5,912 nt of DNA from Candidatus Omnitrophota bacterium (GTDB taxonomy: Bacteria; Omnitrophota; Gorgyraeia; Gorgyraeales; Gorgyraeaceae), in the NCBI GenBank assembly GCA_018817035.1, contig JAHIUV010000227.1, forward strand, positions 1 through 5,912, read 5' to 3'. A program made the position numbers and the translations under genes. Under the pieces are notes generated by a model that saw nothing but the letters and a program-made list of their open reading frames with translations, was not told the origin of the DNA and did no database searches. Positions 4,588 through 5,912 of the stretch are shown one piece after another. How positions within the stretch are numbered: the stretch's first letter is position 1; each line of letters opens with the position of its first letter.

Positions 4588-5912
4588 TTAAAATCTCCTT
4601 GTTGCCTCTACGCCTATTATGTGATTCCTTGCTTTATTTATGGTGTTATCATAATTTTCTATATCTTCAAACTCATAGAAAACGTTTAATTCCACATTAT
4701 GTATATTATACATATTTATAGCATCATTTACATTAAATTCCATGCGCATTTCATTTATAGTCTCTATATTGGATAAAGTAAGCCCCCGCCGCTGGTGACT
4801 GAACGTGACGCTCATTTTATATTCGTTAGGGAGATTGAATATCCCCGCTACCGCGATTTCTTCTGAATCCGCTCCCAGGAAATGGCCTATCACGCTCCCT
4901 CTGTGGGTATAACCTGACGCGTACTTAAAATGTGTATACCATATCCTGTTCAGTTTGGCGAATTCGATCTTACCGTCAAAGCCGGGTATCTTAAATACAT
5001 CACTAAGATAGATCCCGGTTATTGACGCCAGGTCTATGGGGATATTACCGGCTTCATCCTCACCGCCCCATTCCGTATATATCTTCGCGCCTGTCGCTAT
5101 CGGCAGGAATCTGTCTATGTCGCGGATGAACAGCTGTATGTCCCCTGATATTATATGGTTTTCGATTTCCGTGCCGCCTCCTGCCGCGCTGAATACCAGT
5201 GACGCTGAGCTCCAAAAATCGGCAAATCCTAATTTTTTAACACCTTTTCCTCCGTGCATCAGTATGTGGCCAAACCCGAATTTCAAAAAATTCCACGGGG
5301 TATAGTCGAGCCTCCAGCCTGTTATAAAGGCATTGGGCACGGCGCGGTTATCCTCGAGCCTTGATATGAACATCTGGGCGTTAAACCTGCCGATTTTCCT
5401 TAATATAAAAGGTAAGCGAAAAGGATAAATATTATTCCACTTTACCATGTCCAGGGGAAAGGCATTGTCAGATAAAAGTAGTGTTCCTCGAAAACCCGGG
5501 CCCCACCACATAGGGCTTCTGCCTGCCGAGAGCTCCATATTAAAGCTCGGGTGGCTGAACCTTATGCCGCCCTCCTCTATGTCAATGTCGGTATCGTCAG
5601 GCGAATATCTTATGCCGGGAGTAATGGCTATCGCGAAGAAATTAGCGGCTTTTGCCCATTCTCTTATTTTAACGCGCAGGTTAAATCCGTCTCTGAGTTT
5701 CCAGCCGTCCTTGTTTTCAAAGAGCCTTGTATCGGAATCGAGTTTAGCGTAGGCTTTTTCAACCTTTAATTCCGGTTTTCCGAATACATATTCACGCGGG
5801 CCGTCCTCATCTACTGAGGCAACGTCCACGCCTATGGTAACCAGTTCTTCCCTGAATTCATCTACCAGGTTATATAAAAGCGTCTCAAAGTATTCCTGTT
5901 CAGCCCAGTCAA
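4588..5912 (-). CDS. Capsule assembly Wzi-family outer-membrane beta-barrel protein (5' end beyond the window)
   Basis: The frame is open to the window edge, giving 440 visible residues; the N-terminus is missing. The Wzi-family core motif is clear: SAGRSPMWWGPGFRGTLLLS, at about visible residues 128-147. Also present are further family-like segments, YTEWGGED (about 278-285) and YTHRGSVIGHFLGADSEE (about 334-351). The many alternating hydrophobic/polar strands and the final residue phenylalanine (TRRF) fit an outer-membrane barrel inserted by the BAM machinery. Wzi in E. coli is a surface lectin that organises capsule polymer around the cell. The first visible residues (DWAEQEYFETLLYNLVDEFREELVTIGV) form a charged helix like the linker following SLH domains in SLH-porins, suggesting an SLH domain further upstream. 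A GTG at 5829 could be mistaken for the start, but it has no ribosome site and the helix upstream is clearly coding in style. Confidence 0.88.
   Translation of the reverse strand, partial: DWAEQEYFETLLYNLVDEFREELVTIGVDVASVDEDGPREYVFGKPELKVEKAYAKLDSDTRLFENKDGWKLRDGFNLRVKIREWAKAANFFAIAITPGIRYSPDDTDIDIEEGGIRFSHPSFNMELSAGRSPMWWGPGFRGTLLLSDNAFPLDMVKWNNIYPFRLPFILRKIGRFNAQMFISRLEDNRAVPNAFITGWRLDYTPWNFLKFGFGHILMHGGKGVKKLGFADFWSSASLVFSAAGGGTEIENHIISGDIQLFIRDIDRFLPIATGAKIYTEWGGEDEAGNIPIDLASITGIYLSDVFKIPGFDGKIEFAKLNRIWYTHFKYASGYTHRGSVIGHFLGADSEEIAVAGIFNLPNEYKMSVTFSHQRRGLTLSNIETINEMRMEFNVNDAINMYNIHNVELNVFYEFEDIENYDNTINKARNHIIGVEATRRF

Noticed and set aside
5827..5829. GTG as the start of the Wzi-family gene
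   Set aside because: The frame stays open to the window end with a plausible coding helix, and there is no ribosome site before the GTG. The gene is simply cut by the window edge.

Overview
The window looks like part of an exopolysaccharide or capsule export operon from a diderm (Gram-negative-type) bacterium. All five supported genes are on the minus strand, so transcription runs from position 5912 down to 363. The order is: a Wzi-family outer-membrane beta-barrel (5' end outside the window), a nucleotidyltransferase (MNT) gene, a HEPN gene, a large Wza-like outer-membrane export protein with one PES domain and six SLBB domains, and a short Wzz-type chain-length or co-polymerase protein. The lineage cannot be fixed from one window. 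The intergenic repeats (motifs such as CTTCGACAGGCTCAAG and GTCCGCC-AGA-GGCGGAC) and an apparent SLH-type linker in front of the Wzi barrel recall uncultivated diderm phyla such as Omnitrophota, but that is only an impression.

Layout. Positions 1-362 are non-coding and hold an array of 76-bp tandem repeats (about 1-218), a perfect 7-bp-stem hairpin (218-234) and a plain AT-rich stretch up to the end of the operon. Positions 363-977 encode the Wzz-like protein, 995-3826 the PES/SLBB protein, 3819-4220 the HEPN protein, 4207-4521 the MNT protein, and 4588 to beyond 5912 the Wzi-family barrel. Spacing is tight: 17 bp between the SLBB and Wzz genes, an 8-bp overlap of HEPN and SLBB, and a 14-bp overlap of MNT and HEPN. 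Between the Wzi and MNT genes lie 66 bp carrying a perfect 11-bp inverted repeat.

How the genes work together. The Wzz-like protein would sit in the inner membrane and contact the polymer-synthesis machinery. The PES/SLBB protein would form the periplasm-spanning or outer-membrane conduit. The Wzi barrel would organise the polymer at the cell surface. The MNT and HEPN genes match the MntA/HepT (type VII) toxin-antitoxin family in all the key motifs (GSX10DXD and RX4HXY). Such modules are usually accessory or defence genes, yet here the pair is embedded in the export operon and its toxin gene overlaps the export-channel gene. That arrangement is the most notable feature of the window. The second most notable is a Cys/His pattern resembling a split zinc ribbon at the N-terminus of the exported SLBB protein.
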